Part shown: positions 1 to 7,026 of the stretch, piece after piece | How positions within the stretch are numbered: position 1 is the first letter of the stretch | Layout: every line of letters starts with the position of its first letter | From: AWTP1-13 sp035253505 | GTDB lineage: Bacteria > Pseudomonadota > Alphaproteobacteria > Rhizobiales > Hyphomicrobiaceae | Assembly: GCA_035253505.1 (NCBI GenBank) | Contig: DATFCC010000454.1 | Coordinates: forward strand, 1 to 10,853 | Reading direction: 5' to 3' | DNA: 10,853 nucleotides | Notes under the pieces: generated by a model | The model's database searches: none | Seen by the model: the letters and a program-made list of their open reading frames with translations, nothing else | What the model was told of the DNA's origin: nothing | Program-made: the position numbers and the translations under genes

Positions 1-44
1 CGGCTGCCCTGCCCTGGAGTGCTTGAGAGGGAGCGTTGAGCCCG

Positions 45-1604
45 ATGGCTGAGGAGATGAACGGCGCCGAGAGCCTGGTGCGCACCCTGCTGGCGGGCGG
101 GGTCGACGTATGCTTCACCAACCCCGGCACCTCCGAGATGCATTTCGTGGCCGCGCTCGACAAGGTGCCGGGCATGCGCTGCGTGCTGGGTCTGTTCGAA
201 GGCGTAGTGACGGGTGCCGCCGACGGCTACTACCGCATGCTGGGCCGGCCCGCTTCGACCTTGTTGCACTTGGGCCCAGGGCTCGCCAACGGCCTGGCGA
301 ACCTGCACAACGCCAAGAAGGCGCACTCGGGCATCGTCAACATCGTCGGCGAGCACGCGACCTATCACATCGCCTACGACGCGCCGCTGACCGCCGACAT
401 CGAGGGCGTGGCGAAGCCGATGTCGCATTGGGTCAAGACGTCGCCAAATTCGCGCACGATTGCCGCCGACGGCGCGCTGGCGATCGGGGCGGCACGGCAG
501 ACGCCCGGCCAGATCGCCACCTTGATCCTGCCCGCCGATACGGCCTGGGGGCCGGCGGACGGGATCGCCGAGACGGCGCCCGCCCAAGCGCCGGCGAAGG
601 TCTCGGCAGATGCCGTCAAGGCGGCTGCCGCCATGCTGCGCTCCGGCCGCCGGGCGACCCTGCTGCTGGGCGGCGACGCTCTGCGCCAGCCGTGCCTGGA
701 ATTGGCAGGGCGCATTGCCGCCAAGACCGGATGCGGAATCCTAACCGAAGGCGCCAACACGCGCCTCGAGCGCGGTGCCGGGCGTGTTCAGGTCGAGCGC
801 ATTCCCTATGTCGTCGAGCGGGCGCTGGGCGTGATGCGCGAGGCCGGTGATCTCGTCCTCGTGGGCGCGCGCGAGCCTGTTGCGTTCTTCGCCTATCCCG
901 ACAAGCCGAGCCTGCTGATGCCGAAGGAGGCCAAATCGACCAAGCTCGCCGGTGTCGACCAGGACATCCGTGCCGCCCTGCAGGCGCTTGCCGACGAGCT
1001 CGGCGCCAGCACCGTCGCGCCGGCCGGTGTCGCCGCGGCCCGCCGCCCCCGCCTGCCGAGCGGCGCCATCACACCGGCTGCGATCGCCTCCATCCTGGGC
1101 GCCATGCTGCCCGAGGATGCTATCGTCGTCGACGAAAGCGTCACCACCGGGCGCGAGTTCTTCCCCGAGACCGCCGGTGCGCCTCCGCACGATTGGATCA
1201 ACAACCGCGGCGGCTCCATCGGCTACGGCATGCCGGTTGCCATCGGCGCGGCCATCGCCTGTCCGGGCCGGAAGGTGATCGCGCTCGAGGGCGACGGCAG
1301 CGCCATGTATACCGTGCAATCGCTCTGGACGATGGCGCGGGAGGGCCTTCCGGTCACCACCCTGATCTTTGCCAACAACAGCTACAACATCCTGCGCGGC
1401 GAGCTGACGAACGTCGGCGTGCGCAATCCGGGTCCCCGCGCCGTCGACATGCTCACCATCGGCCGCCCCAACCTGGGCTGGGTTTCCATGGCCCGCGGCA
1501 TGGGCGTGGAGGCGTCCCGGGCCGAGACCTGCGAGGAACTCGCCAAGGGGATCAGTGCCGGCCTGCGATCGGAAGGGCCCTATCTCGTCGAAGTAGCCCT
1601 GTAG
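45..1604 (+). CDS. ThDP-dependent enzyme, acetolactate synthase large subunit-like (IlvX type)
   Basis: Thiamine-diphosphate enzyme of the acetolactate synthase/benzoylformate decarboxylase superfamily, about 519 residues and apparently full length. Numbered from the in-frame TTG at 36, the N-terminal Pyr domain carries the probable cofactor-activating glutamate E55 in LFEGVVTGAADGYYR. The C-terminal PP domain has the metal/ThDP motif starting G419-D420-G421 and closing with N447-N448, 30 residues in all. The stretches NPGTSEMHFVAALD and GPGLANGLANLHNA resemble my memory of mycobacterial IlvX and many proteins labelled acetolactate synthase large subunit. No regulatory subunit (ilvH/ilvN) is adjacent, so true branched-chain amino acid synthesis is doubtful and the substrate is unknown. 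I prefer ATG 45 because a purine-rich AGGGAG lies 11 bases upstream. TTG 36 is too close to that site, and ATG 57 has GAGGAG directly abutting it. The fold is secure; the reaction is not. Confidence 0.85.
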   Translation: MAEEMNGAESLVRTLLAGGVDVCFTNPGTSEMHFVAALDKVPGMRCVLGLFEGVVTGAADGYYRMLGRPASTLLHLGPGLANGLANLHNAKKAHSGIVNIVGEHATYHIAYDAPLTADIEGVAKPMSHWVKTSPNSRTIAADGALAIGAARQTPGQIATLILPADTAWGPADGIAETAPAQAPAKVSADAVKAAAAMLRSGRRATLLLGGDALRQPCLELAGRIAAKTGCGILTEGANTRLERGAGRVQVERIPYVVERALGVMREAGDLVLVGAREPVAFFAYPDKPSLLMPKEAKSTKLAGVDQDIRAALQALADELGASTVAPAGVAAARRPRLPSGAITPAAIASILGAMLPEDAIVVDESVTTGREFFPETAGAPPHDWINNRGGSIGYGMPVAIGAAIACPGRKVIALEGDGSAMYTVQSLWTMAREGLPVTTLIFANNSYNILRGELTNVGVRNPGPRAVDMLTIGRPNLGWVSMARGMGVEASRAETCEELAKGISAGLRSEGPYLVEVAL

Positions 1605-1699
1605 GCGCTGGGCACGCCGCCGGCGGCGAGACGGTCCCGGCCGGCGCGATACCGCATTGAGATTCTTCGCGATTTTCCGACGGCCCGGGTCAAGCAATC

Positions 1700-3946
1700 G
1701 TGACCGCCTTTGACTTGTTCTTGTCGCCGGTCTTTTCCAATGTGCGTGCCGTGCCGCACCACCAATCCCACAGGGCCGCGATCGCCTGGAGCCGTCAGGG
1801 CGCCTATGCTGCGGCCCTGTTTTCGTTTCTTCTGGTGATCGCCGGCTGGGGTGTCACAACCAGGGCCGGCGAGCCGGGCCAGGATCTCGTTCGCGCCGAG
1901 CTTGTTGCGGAGCCGCCCGCGGTAACGGCGGGAACGCCGTTCTGGGTCGGTGTGCGTCTGCACATCAAGGATCACTGGCACGTCTACTGGCGCAACCCCG
2001 GAGACTCGGGCGAGGCGCCAACGATCACCTGGACGCTGCCGCCCGGCTTCTCGGCCGGTCCCATCGTGTGGCCGACGCCGCACCGCATTCCCGTCGCGCA
2101 TCTCGCCAACTTCGGATACGAGGGCGAGGCCACGCTTCTGACGAGGATCACGCCGCCGGCGTCGCTGGCAGCCGGTACGCCGGTCGACCTCAAGGCGCAG
2201 GTCACCTGGCTTGTGTGCGAGAAAGAGTGCGTTCCCGGCGAGGCCAGCCTGACGGTCGGCCTTCCGGCCGCCCTATCCGACGCCGCACCGCGACCGGATG
2301 CGAACAAGTCGGCCTATTTCGAGGCGGCGCGCGCAGCCTTGCCGCAGCCATCGCCGTGGGACGCGCGCATGTCGCTCGCGCCGGATCGCGTGACCCTTCA
2401 CGTCGACCTGAAGGGGGCAAGCCCTGACGCCATCCGTTCCGCCTTCTATTTTCCCAACGAGGGGGCCCTGATCCAGCACGCGGCGCCGCAACAACTGCGG
2501 AAAGACCGCGACGGCTTGAGCCTGGACCTCGAGCGCAGCGCCCTGTCGACTGCCGCGCCCGCCAACGGCGGCGGCGTGCTCGTCATCGATGAGGATCTCG
2601 GCAGCCGCACCGCTCGCCAGGCCTTCGAGCTCGCTCACGTTCGCGTCGGCGCCGCCAATCCGGCGCCGACGGCGACCACCTTGGCCCTCGTCGTGCAGGC
2701 TGCGCTGCTCGCTCTTGCCGGCGGCATCATCCTGAACCTGATGCCTTGCGTGTTTCCGGTGCTGTCGATCAAGGTTCTGGCTCTTGCCGAGCAAGCCGGC
2801 GGCTCGCGAAGCCGGGTGCGGCGGCACGGGGTCGCCTACACCGCCGGCGTCCTGGCGGCATTCGCGGTCCTGGCGGCGGTGTTGCTTGCCGTCCGCGCCG
2901 GCGGCGCCGAGGTCGGCTGGGGCTTCCAGTTGCAGTCGCCGGTGGTGGTTGCCCTGCTCGCTTACCTGCTGTTTGCGATGGCGCTCAGTCTGTCGGGCGT
3001 GTTCCACATCGGCGCGTCGATGCAGGGTCTTGGCACCGGCCTGATGCGGCGATCAGGATTGGCTGGATCGTTCTTCACCGGCGTGCTCGCCGCCGTCGTG
3101 GCAACCCCCTGCACGGCGCCGCTGATGGGAACGGCGGTGGGGTTCGCGCTCACCCAGCCCGCGCCCGTGGCGCTCACTGTCATTTTGGCCCTGGGATTGG
3201 GCTTGGCACTGCCCTTCCTTGCCCTCAGCCTTGCTCCGCCTCTCATCGGCCTCCTGCCACGGCCCGGCGCCTGGATGGAGACGCTGCGGCAGATGCTCGC
3301 CTTTCCCGTCTACGCCACCGCCGCCTGGCTGGCATGGGTGCTGGCACAGCAGGTGAGCCCGGCCGGATTGTTCGCCGCGCTCATCGGGTTCGTGCTCATC
3401 GCCCTCGCGGCCTGGTCGTTCAACGCGGCGCAGTCGGCCGGCGGCTGGGGTCGGCGTGCCGGCGCGGCGGTTGCGCTTGCCTCCCTCGCCGGCGTCGCCG
3501 TTGCCGTGGCGGGCCTCGGTCAGGATCGCTTGCAAGGGGCCGCAGCCTCGCAGTCCGCCGCCGGCTACGAGCCCTTCACACAGGCGCGGCTCGATGAATT
3601 GCTCGCCGGCCGGCGCCCCGTATTCGTCAACATGACTGCCGCATGGTGCATCACGTGCCTCGTCAACGAGCGGACCACGCTGTCGAGCGAGCCCGTGCGT
3701 GCGGGATTCGCGGCAAAGGGCGTCGCCTACCTGAAAGGCGACTGGACCAATCGCAACGCCGAGATCACGCGCCTTCTGGAGAAGCACGGCCGCAGCGGCG
3801 TGCCGCTCTACCTGCTCTATGCCGGCGACGGCGAGCCCACCGTCTTTCCCCAGGTTCTCACCCAAGCCGCGGTCCTGAGCGAGATCGATCGCCTTCCAAG
3901 TCCGGCCGAGCGCCGGGCGTCACTGCCAACCTCAGCCAAGGAGTAA
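1700..3946 (+). CDS. dsbD: DsbD/ScsB-type transmembrane protein-disulfide reductase
   Basis: Membrane thiol reductase that moves electrons from cytoplasmic thioredoxin to periplasmic acceptors; 748 residues with all three DsbD modules. Residues about 32-52 look like a signal sequence. The periplasmic N-terminal domain (about 55-320) carries C173 and C177 in VCEKECVPGE. About eight hydrophobic segments follow between 326 and 605, with the core redox cysteines C350 (NLMPCVFPVLS) and C471 (VATPCTAPLMG). The C-terminal thioredoxin-like domain holds C650-I-T-C653 after W649. All expected cysteine pairs are present, so it looks functional. The large N-terminal domain and the exported redoxin immediately downstream favour the ScsB branch over classical E. 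coli DsbD. The start is uncertain: GTG 1700 has no clear ribosome binding site and gives a long n-region, and in-frame GTG 1742 or 1751 would also work. Function confidence is high; physiological partners are inferred from context. Confidence 0.93.
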   Translation: MTAFDLFLSPVFSNVRAVPHHQSHRAAIAWSRQGAYAAALFSFLLVIAGWGVTTRAGEPGQDLVRAELVAEPPAVTAGTPFWVGVRLHIKDHWHVYWRNPGDSGEAPTITWTLPPGFSAGPIVWPTPHRIPVAHLANFGYEGEATLLTRITPPASLAAGTPVDLKAQVTWLVCEKECVPGEASLTVGLPAALSDAAPRPDANKSAYFEAARAALPQPSPWDARMSLAPDRVTLHVDLKGASPDAIRSAFYFPNEGALIQHAAPQQLRKDRDGLSLDLERSALSTAAPANGGGVLVIDEDLGSRTARQAFELAHVRVGAANPAPTATTLALVVQAALLALAGGIILNLMPCVFPVLSIKVLALAEQAGGSRSRVRRHGVAYTAGVLAAFAVLAAVLLAVRAGGAEVGWGFQLQSPVVVALLAYLLFAMALSLSGVFHIGASMQGLGTGLMRRSGLAGSFFTGVLAAVVATPCTAPLMGTAVGFALTQPAPVALTVILALGLGLALPFLALSLAPPLIGLLPRPGAWMETLRQMLAFPVYATAAWLAWVLAQQVSPAGLFAALIGFVLIALAAWSFNAAQSAGGWGRRAGAAVALASLAGVAVAVAGLGQDRLQGAAASQSAAGYEPFTQARLDELLAGRRPVFVNMTAAWCITCLVNERTTLSSEPVRAGFAAKGVAYLKGDWTNRNAEITRLLEKHGRSGVPLYLLYAGDGEPTVFPQVLTQAAVLSEIDRLPSPAERRASLPTSAKE
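3938..3943 (+). promoter_or_regulatory. Ribosome binding site of the redoxin gene, inside the dsbD end
   Basis: AAGGAG lies in the last codons of dsbD, 8 bases before the ATG at 3952. This fixes the redoxin start. Because it overlaps the dsbD stop region, the two genes are probably co-transcribed and may be translationally coupled. Confidence 0.8.
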
Positions 3947-3951
3947 CGCCA

Positions 3952-4602
3952 ATGCCACTTGTTGCACGACGCACCGTACTGGGCGCCGGTTTCGGCGGCG
4001 CCGCGGCCCTCGGCCTTATCCTGGCCATGGGCCCGACGATCGCCAATCCCGCCGCGCAGGCCCGTATCGGCGCGCCGGCACCCGCTTTCTCGCTGACCGA
4101 CAGCAAGGGCAAGACCGTCTCTCTCGCCGACTTCAAGGGCAAGACGGTGGTGCTCGAGTGGACCAATCACGAGTGTCCGTACGTGCGCAAGCACTACGGT
4201 GGCGGGAACATGCAGATGCTGCAGAAGAAGTGGACCGCGCAGGGCGTGGTGTGGCTGACGCTGATCTCATCCTCGCCCGGCACCCAGGGCTACGTGACCG
4301 CCGACGAAGCCAACAAGCTGACCGCGGAACGCGGCGCCGCGCCCAGCGACGTCCTGTTCGACTCCAAGGGCGATGTGGGGCGCGCCTACGGCGCCCAGAC
4401 GACACCGCACATGTACATCGTCGCCGGCGACGGCAAGCTCGTCTACATGGGCGGCATCGATGACAAGGCGACGACCCGGCTCGACGACCTGAAGACGGCG
4501 AAGAACTACGTCGACCAGGCCCTGACCGAAGTCGCCGCGGGCAAAGAGGTATCCGTGACGACCTCGCGTCCCTACGGCTGCACCATCAAGTACTCGTCCT
4601 GA
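3952..4602 (+). CDS. Exported peroxiredoxin-like (redoxin/AhpC-TSA) protein
   Basis: A 216-residue redoxin-fold protein, probably periplasmic. The N-terminus (residues 1-37) is a signal peptide with paired arginines in ARRTVLG, a hydrophobic core, and a likely cleavage site after AQA37; it resembles a Tat signal but Sec export is possible. The mature protein begins like AhpC/TSA proteins (GAPAPAFSLTD). The probable active cysteine is C75 in NHECPYVRKHY. There is no thioredoxin CxxC. A second cysteine, C210, sits in the tail PYGCTIKY and could be the resolving partner. Against the classic peroxiredoxin PxxxTxxC pattern, the threonine is one place off (T71, N72, C75), so peroxidase activity is not assured. 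It starts 5 bases after the DsbD/ScsB gene, which suggests it is a reduction substrate of that protein, like the peroxiredoxin-like partner (PRXL) described for Caulobacter ScsB. Fold and start are well supported; the exact reaction is inferred. Confidence 0.88.
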   Translation: MPLVARRTVLGAGFGGAAALGLILAMGPTIANPAAQARIGAPAPAFSLTDSKGKTVSLADFKGKTVVLEWTNHECPYVRKHYGGGNMQMLQKKWTAQGVVWLTLISSSPGTQGYVTADEANKLTAERGAAPSDVLFDSKGDVGRAYGAQTTPHMYIVAGDGKLVYMGGIDDKATTRLDDLKTAKNYVDQALTEVAAGKEVSVTTSRPYGCTIKYSS

Positions 4603-4611
4603 CGCATCGCG

Positions 4612-4641
4612 GGCGGAAGCGCGCGTCCGGCCGCTTCCGCC
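4612..4641. terminator. Candidate bidirectional terminator hairpin between convergent genes
   Basis: Perfect 10-base-pair inverted repeat, GGCGGAAGCG at 4612-4621 and CGCTTCCGCC at 4632-4641, with a 10-base loop. It lies in the 64-base gap where the redoxin gene and serC converge. No strong T-run follows on either strand, so it is not a textbook intrinsic terminator, but the position fits shared transcript-end protection. A second, smaller pair (CCTGATC 4647-4653, GATCAGG 4665-4671) runs into the serC stop codon. Confidence 0.5.
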
Positions 4642-4666
4642 TGTCTCCTGATCAGACGGCGTGAGA

Positions 4667-5842
4667 TCAGGCTGCCTTGGCGAGGGCGGCCTTGCACTCG
4701 GCGAACGCCCAGTCGAGCCACGGCGTCAGCGCCGCCAGGTCCGAAGCTTCGACGGTCGACCCGCACCAGATGCGCAACGACGGCGGCGCGTCGCGGTGGC
4801 CGGCGATGTCGCGCGCGGCATTCTCCTTGTCCAGCAGCGCCTCGAGCTGCTTGACGAACGCGCGCTGTGCGTCCTCGGGCAGCCGCGCTACCGCCGGGTC
4901 GACGATTCTCAGGCACACCGACGTGTTGGAGCGGGTTGCCGGATCGACGGCCAGGTTCTCGATCCACGGCGTGCGATCGGCCCAGTCGAGCACGACGCGG
5001 GCATTGGCGTCGGCGCGCGCGAGGAGCGCGTCGAGGCCGCCGATCCGCTCGGCCCACGCCAGCGCGTCGAGCCAGTCCTCCACGCACAGCATCGACGGCG
5101 TGTTGAGCGTCTCGCCCTCGAACACGCCCTTGATGAGCTTGCCGCCTTTCGTCAGGCGGAAAATCTTGGGCAGCGGCCACGGCGGCGTGTAGGTCTCGAG
5201 GCGTTCCAGCGCACGCGGCGACAGGATGAGCATGCCATGCGCCGCCTCGCCGCCCAGCACTTTCTGCCAGGAGAAGGTGGCGACGTCGATCTTCGTCCAG
5301 TCGATGGGCTGGGCGAAGATGGCGGAGGTGGCATCCGTGAAGGTGAGGCCGCCGCGCTTGGCCGGGATCCAGTCGCCGTTGGGGACGCGCACGCCCGAAG
5401 TGGTGCCGTTCCAGGTGAAGAGCACGTCGCGATCGAAATCCACTTTCGCGAGGTCGGGTAGCTTGCCGTACTCGGCATCGATGACCCGCAGGTCCTTCAG
5501 CTTGAGCTGCTTGGCGGTGTCGGTCACCCAGCCGAGACCAAAGCTTTCCCAGGCCAGAGCATCGACGCCGCGGGCGCCGAGCATCGTCCACATGGCCATC
5601 TCGAAGGCGCCCGTATCGGAGGCCGGCACGATGCCGCAGACGAAGCCGGCCGGCAGGCGCAGCAGGGCCTTGGTCTTGTCGATGGCGAGCTTGAGACGCG
5701 CCTTGCCTTCCTTGGCGCGGTGCGAGCGGCCGAGAAACGCGTTGTCGAGTTTGTCGAGTGACCAGCCCGGGTGCTTGGCGCACGGACCCGAGGAAAAGAG
5801 CACGTTTGCCGGCCGCGCGGCCGGTTTTGTCGCTGCGGTCAT
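4667..5842 (-). CDS. serC: Phosphoserine aminotransferase
   Basis: PLP enzyme of the phosphorylated serine pathway: 3-phosphohydroxypyruvate plus glutamate gives O-phosphoserine and 2-oxoglutarate; cytoplasmic. The 391 residues match the alphaproteobacterial/Methanosarcina-type SerC subfamily. The Schiff-base lysine is K194 in TFSWQKVLGGE, and the aspartate expected to contact the pyridine nitrogen is D170 in TFTDATSA. The N-terminal SSGPCAKHPGW and the GRSHR segment (38-42) are typical of this subfamily. ATG 5842 is preceded by GGAAGGG (5855-5849) six bases upstream, which supports the start. It has its own promoter and a structured leader just upstream, so it is probably transcribed alone. 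In many alphaproteobacteria serA follows serC directly; here the next gene is convergent and unrelated, so serA must be elsewhere. No truncation or missing catalytic residue is visible. Confidence 0.95.
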   Translation of the reverse strand: MTAATKPAARPANVLFSSGPCAKHPGWSLDKLDNAFLGRSHRAKEGKARLKLAIDKTKALLRLPAGFVCGIVPASDTGAFEMAMWTMLGARGVDALAWESFGLGWVTDTAKQLKLKDLRVIDAEYGKLPDLAKVDFDRDVLFTWNGTTSGVRVPNGDWIPAKRGGLTFTDATSAIFAQPIDWTKIDVATFSWQKVLGGEAAHGMLILSPRALERLETYTPPWPLPKIFRLTKGGKLIKGVFEGETLNTPSMLCVEDWLDALAWAERIGGLDALLARADANARVVLDWADRTPWIENLAVDPATRSNTSVCLRIVDPAVARLPEDAQRAFVKQLEALLDKENAARDIAGHRDAPPSLRIWCGSTVEASDLAALTPWLDWAFAECKAALAKAA

Positions 5843-5890
5843 GATCTACCCTTCCAGATAGCCTGCTCCTCGTTGGGGAGGAGTGTCCCG
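5843..5890 (-). promoter_or_regulatory. Structured 5' leader of serC (candidate serC RNA motif)
   Basis: The roughly 48-base leader can fold into two hairpins in tandem. Hairpin 1 pairs CTCCTC (5883-5878) with GAGGAG (5871-5866) around a CCCAAC loop. Hairpin 2 pairs CTATC (5861-5857) with GGTAG (5850-5846), one pair being G-U. Its loop and 3' arm contain the Shine-Dalgarno GGAAGGG (5855-5849). A final stem overlapping the serC ribosome binding site is the described hallmark of the alphaproteobacterial serC RNA motif in Rfam. Placement, length and layout agree, but I have not compared it with a covariance model. It probably controls translation initiation; no ligand is known to me. Confidence 0.6.
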
Positions 5891-5896
5891 CGGCGC

Positions 5897-5925
5897 GGTC
5901 TAACGGCACGGTTCCAGGATGTCAA
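5897..5925 (-). promoter_or_regulatory. serC promoter, sigma-70 type
   Basis: On the minus strand, a perfect -35 TTGACA (5925-5920) is followed after exactly 17 bases by TAGACC (5902-5897) as -10. This predicts a transcription start near 5890, about 48 bases before the serC ATG, just ahead of the two-hairpin leader. Confidence 0.65.
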
Positions 5926-5940
5926 CGCAACCGCGGCGAT

Positions 5941-5970
5941 GCGGAGGGCGGCGCGCCAGGGTGCCTCCGC
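5941..5970 (-). terminator. Candidate hairpin after the DUF502 gene
   Basis: Inverted repeat GCGGAGG (5941-5947) and CCTCCGC (5964-5970), a 7-base-pair GC-rich stem starting 8 bases past the DUF502 stop and ending before the serC promoter. There is no U-run after it, so termination here is only suggested by position. Confidence 0.3.
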
Positions 5971-5977
5971 GGCGCAA

Positions 5978-6817
5978 CTATTGGGCCGCCTCGAGCCGCT
6001 CCGATCTGGAGGATCCCTTGTTCCTGAGGGCGAGCTCCTTGAGCCGCGCCTGCGTCTCGGGGTTCACCATGCCCGCGGAGATGATGATCTTGGCGGCGTC
6101 CTCGATGCTCATGTGCACCGGCATCACGCTCGCGCGCGGAACGAAGCACACGAAGCCCGACGGCGGCAGCATGCCGGTCGGCATGAACACGCTGATGAGA
6201 TCGGTTCCCGGCAGTTCGGCCGCGATCTGGTCGGCAGCCTCACCGGTGACGAACACGATCGACCAGATGCCCTTGGATGGAAACTCCATCAGCGCGACCT
6301 TCTGGAAACCCTTGCTGGGCGCCGACGCGGTCACCACCGATTCGAAGATCTGCTTGAGACCCTGATACACGTTGCGCACGATCGGCATGCGTCCGAGCAT
6401 CAGCTCGCCAGCGCTGATCAGCGAGCGGCCGAGCAGGTTGGCGGCAAGCGCACCGATCAGCGTGAGGCCGACGATGGCGAACACAAGCCCGACGCCCGGC
6501 ACGTGGAAGGGCAGGTACGATTCGGGATTGTAGATACGCGGGATATACGGCTTCACCCAGGCATCGACGATGTTGATGAAGTACCAGGCGATGTAGATGG
6601 TGATCGTCACGGGGCCCACCACCACCAGCCCGGTCAGGAAGTAGTTGCGCAGCCGGGCCCCGAGATGGGAAGGCTCCGGCGCCGCCTCCAGGGCCAGCTT
6701 GGCAAGCCCGGCCTTCAGGTCGATGGCTTCCTCGCGCGCGAGATCGGCACGTTCGTCGCCTTGCGGGCTATCGCCCCGCGGCGGTCCCGCTCCTGTCTTG
6801 CCTGCTTGTTCCTGCAT
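5978..6817 (-). CDS. DUF502 family inner-membrane protein
   Basis: A 279-residue membrane protein recognised as DUF502; molecular function unknown. The first 50 or so residues are polar and charged, probably cytoplasmic. Counting from GTG 6823, the first transmembrane segment is about 62-86 (starting after LRNYFLTGLVVVGPVTI) and the second about 108-135 (after HVPGVGLV). The hydrophilic part then carries the family-like stretches GRMPIVRNVYQGLKQ and PGTDLISVFMPTGMLPPSGF, and ends in a charged tail. Homologues are often found near glmS and recG in alphaproteobacteria; here glmS lies two genes upstream on the same strand, which supports the placement but gives no function. I chose ATG 6817; GTG 6823, two codons earlier, is equally possible, and neither has a strong ribosome binding site. 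The family call is confident; I assign no role. Confidence 0.88.
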   Translation of the reverse strand: MQEQAGKTGAGPPRGDSPQGDERADLAREEAIDLKAGLAKLALEAAPEPSHLGARLRNYFLTGLVVVGPVTITIYIAWYFINIVDAWVKPYIPRIYNPESYLPFHVPGVGLVFAIVGLTLIGALAANLLGRSLISAGELMLGRMPIVRNVYQGLKQIFESVVTASAPSKGFQKVALMEFPSKGIWSIVFVTGEAADQIAAELPGTDLISVFMPTGMLPPSGFVCFVPRASVMPVHMSIEDAAKIIISAGMVNPETQARLKELALRNKGSSRSERLEAAQ

Positions 6818-6904
6818 CCGCACGGCTCATCGTTGAGCGGCCTGACCGGCCTCCGCCCGACGCAGGGCACCAGAAGACGCGCGGCCAGAGTCGCGTTTCC
6901 GCCC

Positions 6905-6932
6905 ATTGTCATGACAGATGGTGCGGAGGCAA
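6905..6932 (-). promoter_or_regulatory. Possible promoter of the DUF502 gene
   Basis: On the minus strand TTGCCT (6932-6927) and GACAAT (6910-6905) are 16 bases apart, each matching four of six consensus bases. The spacer end and -10 box overlap a perfect 10-base palindrome TGTCATGACA at 6907-6916, which could be an operator. It lies in the 203-base gap between the SPOR gene and DUF502, in which I see no gene. Weak evidence only. Confidence 0.3.
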
Positions 6933-7026
6933 GGGCCGCAAAAGCCCCAGGGCACGAATGCGGCGGCGTCCACCAGCGCCTGGCACAAGCATTTGAACTG
7001 GCTTGTTTAATGAAGGCCGGTAGCGC

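Noticed and set aside
1616..1627. Palindrome GCCGCCGGCGGC after the ThDP gene, considered as a terminator
   Set aside because: It has no loop and no T-run; such strings are common by chance at this GC content.
4572..5909. A 445-codon minus-strand frame overlapping serC in another phase
   Set aside because: It covers serC out of frame, its translation is Arg-rich without motifs, and serC has intact catalytic residues and a ribosome binding site.
6715..6912. A possible 65-residue minus-strand gene in the gap before DUF502
   Set aside because: It overlaps the DUF502 start out of frame, has Arg-rich composition without motifs, and has no clear ribosome binding site.
6985..7006. Inverted repeat ACAAGC/GCTTGT after the SPOR gene, considered as a terminator
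   Set aside because: Only 6 base pairs, AT-balanced, and followed by GCCAGG rather than a U-run on the gene's strand.
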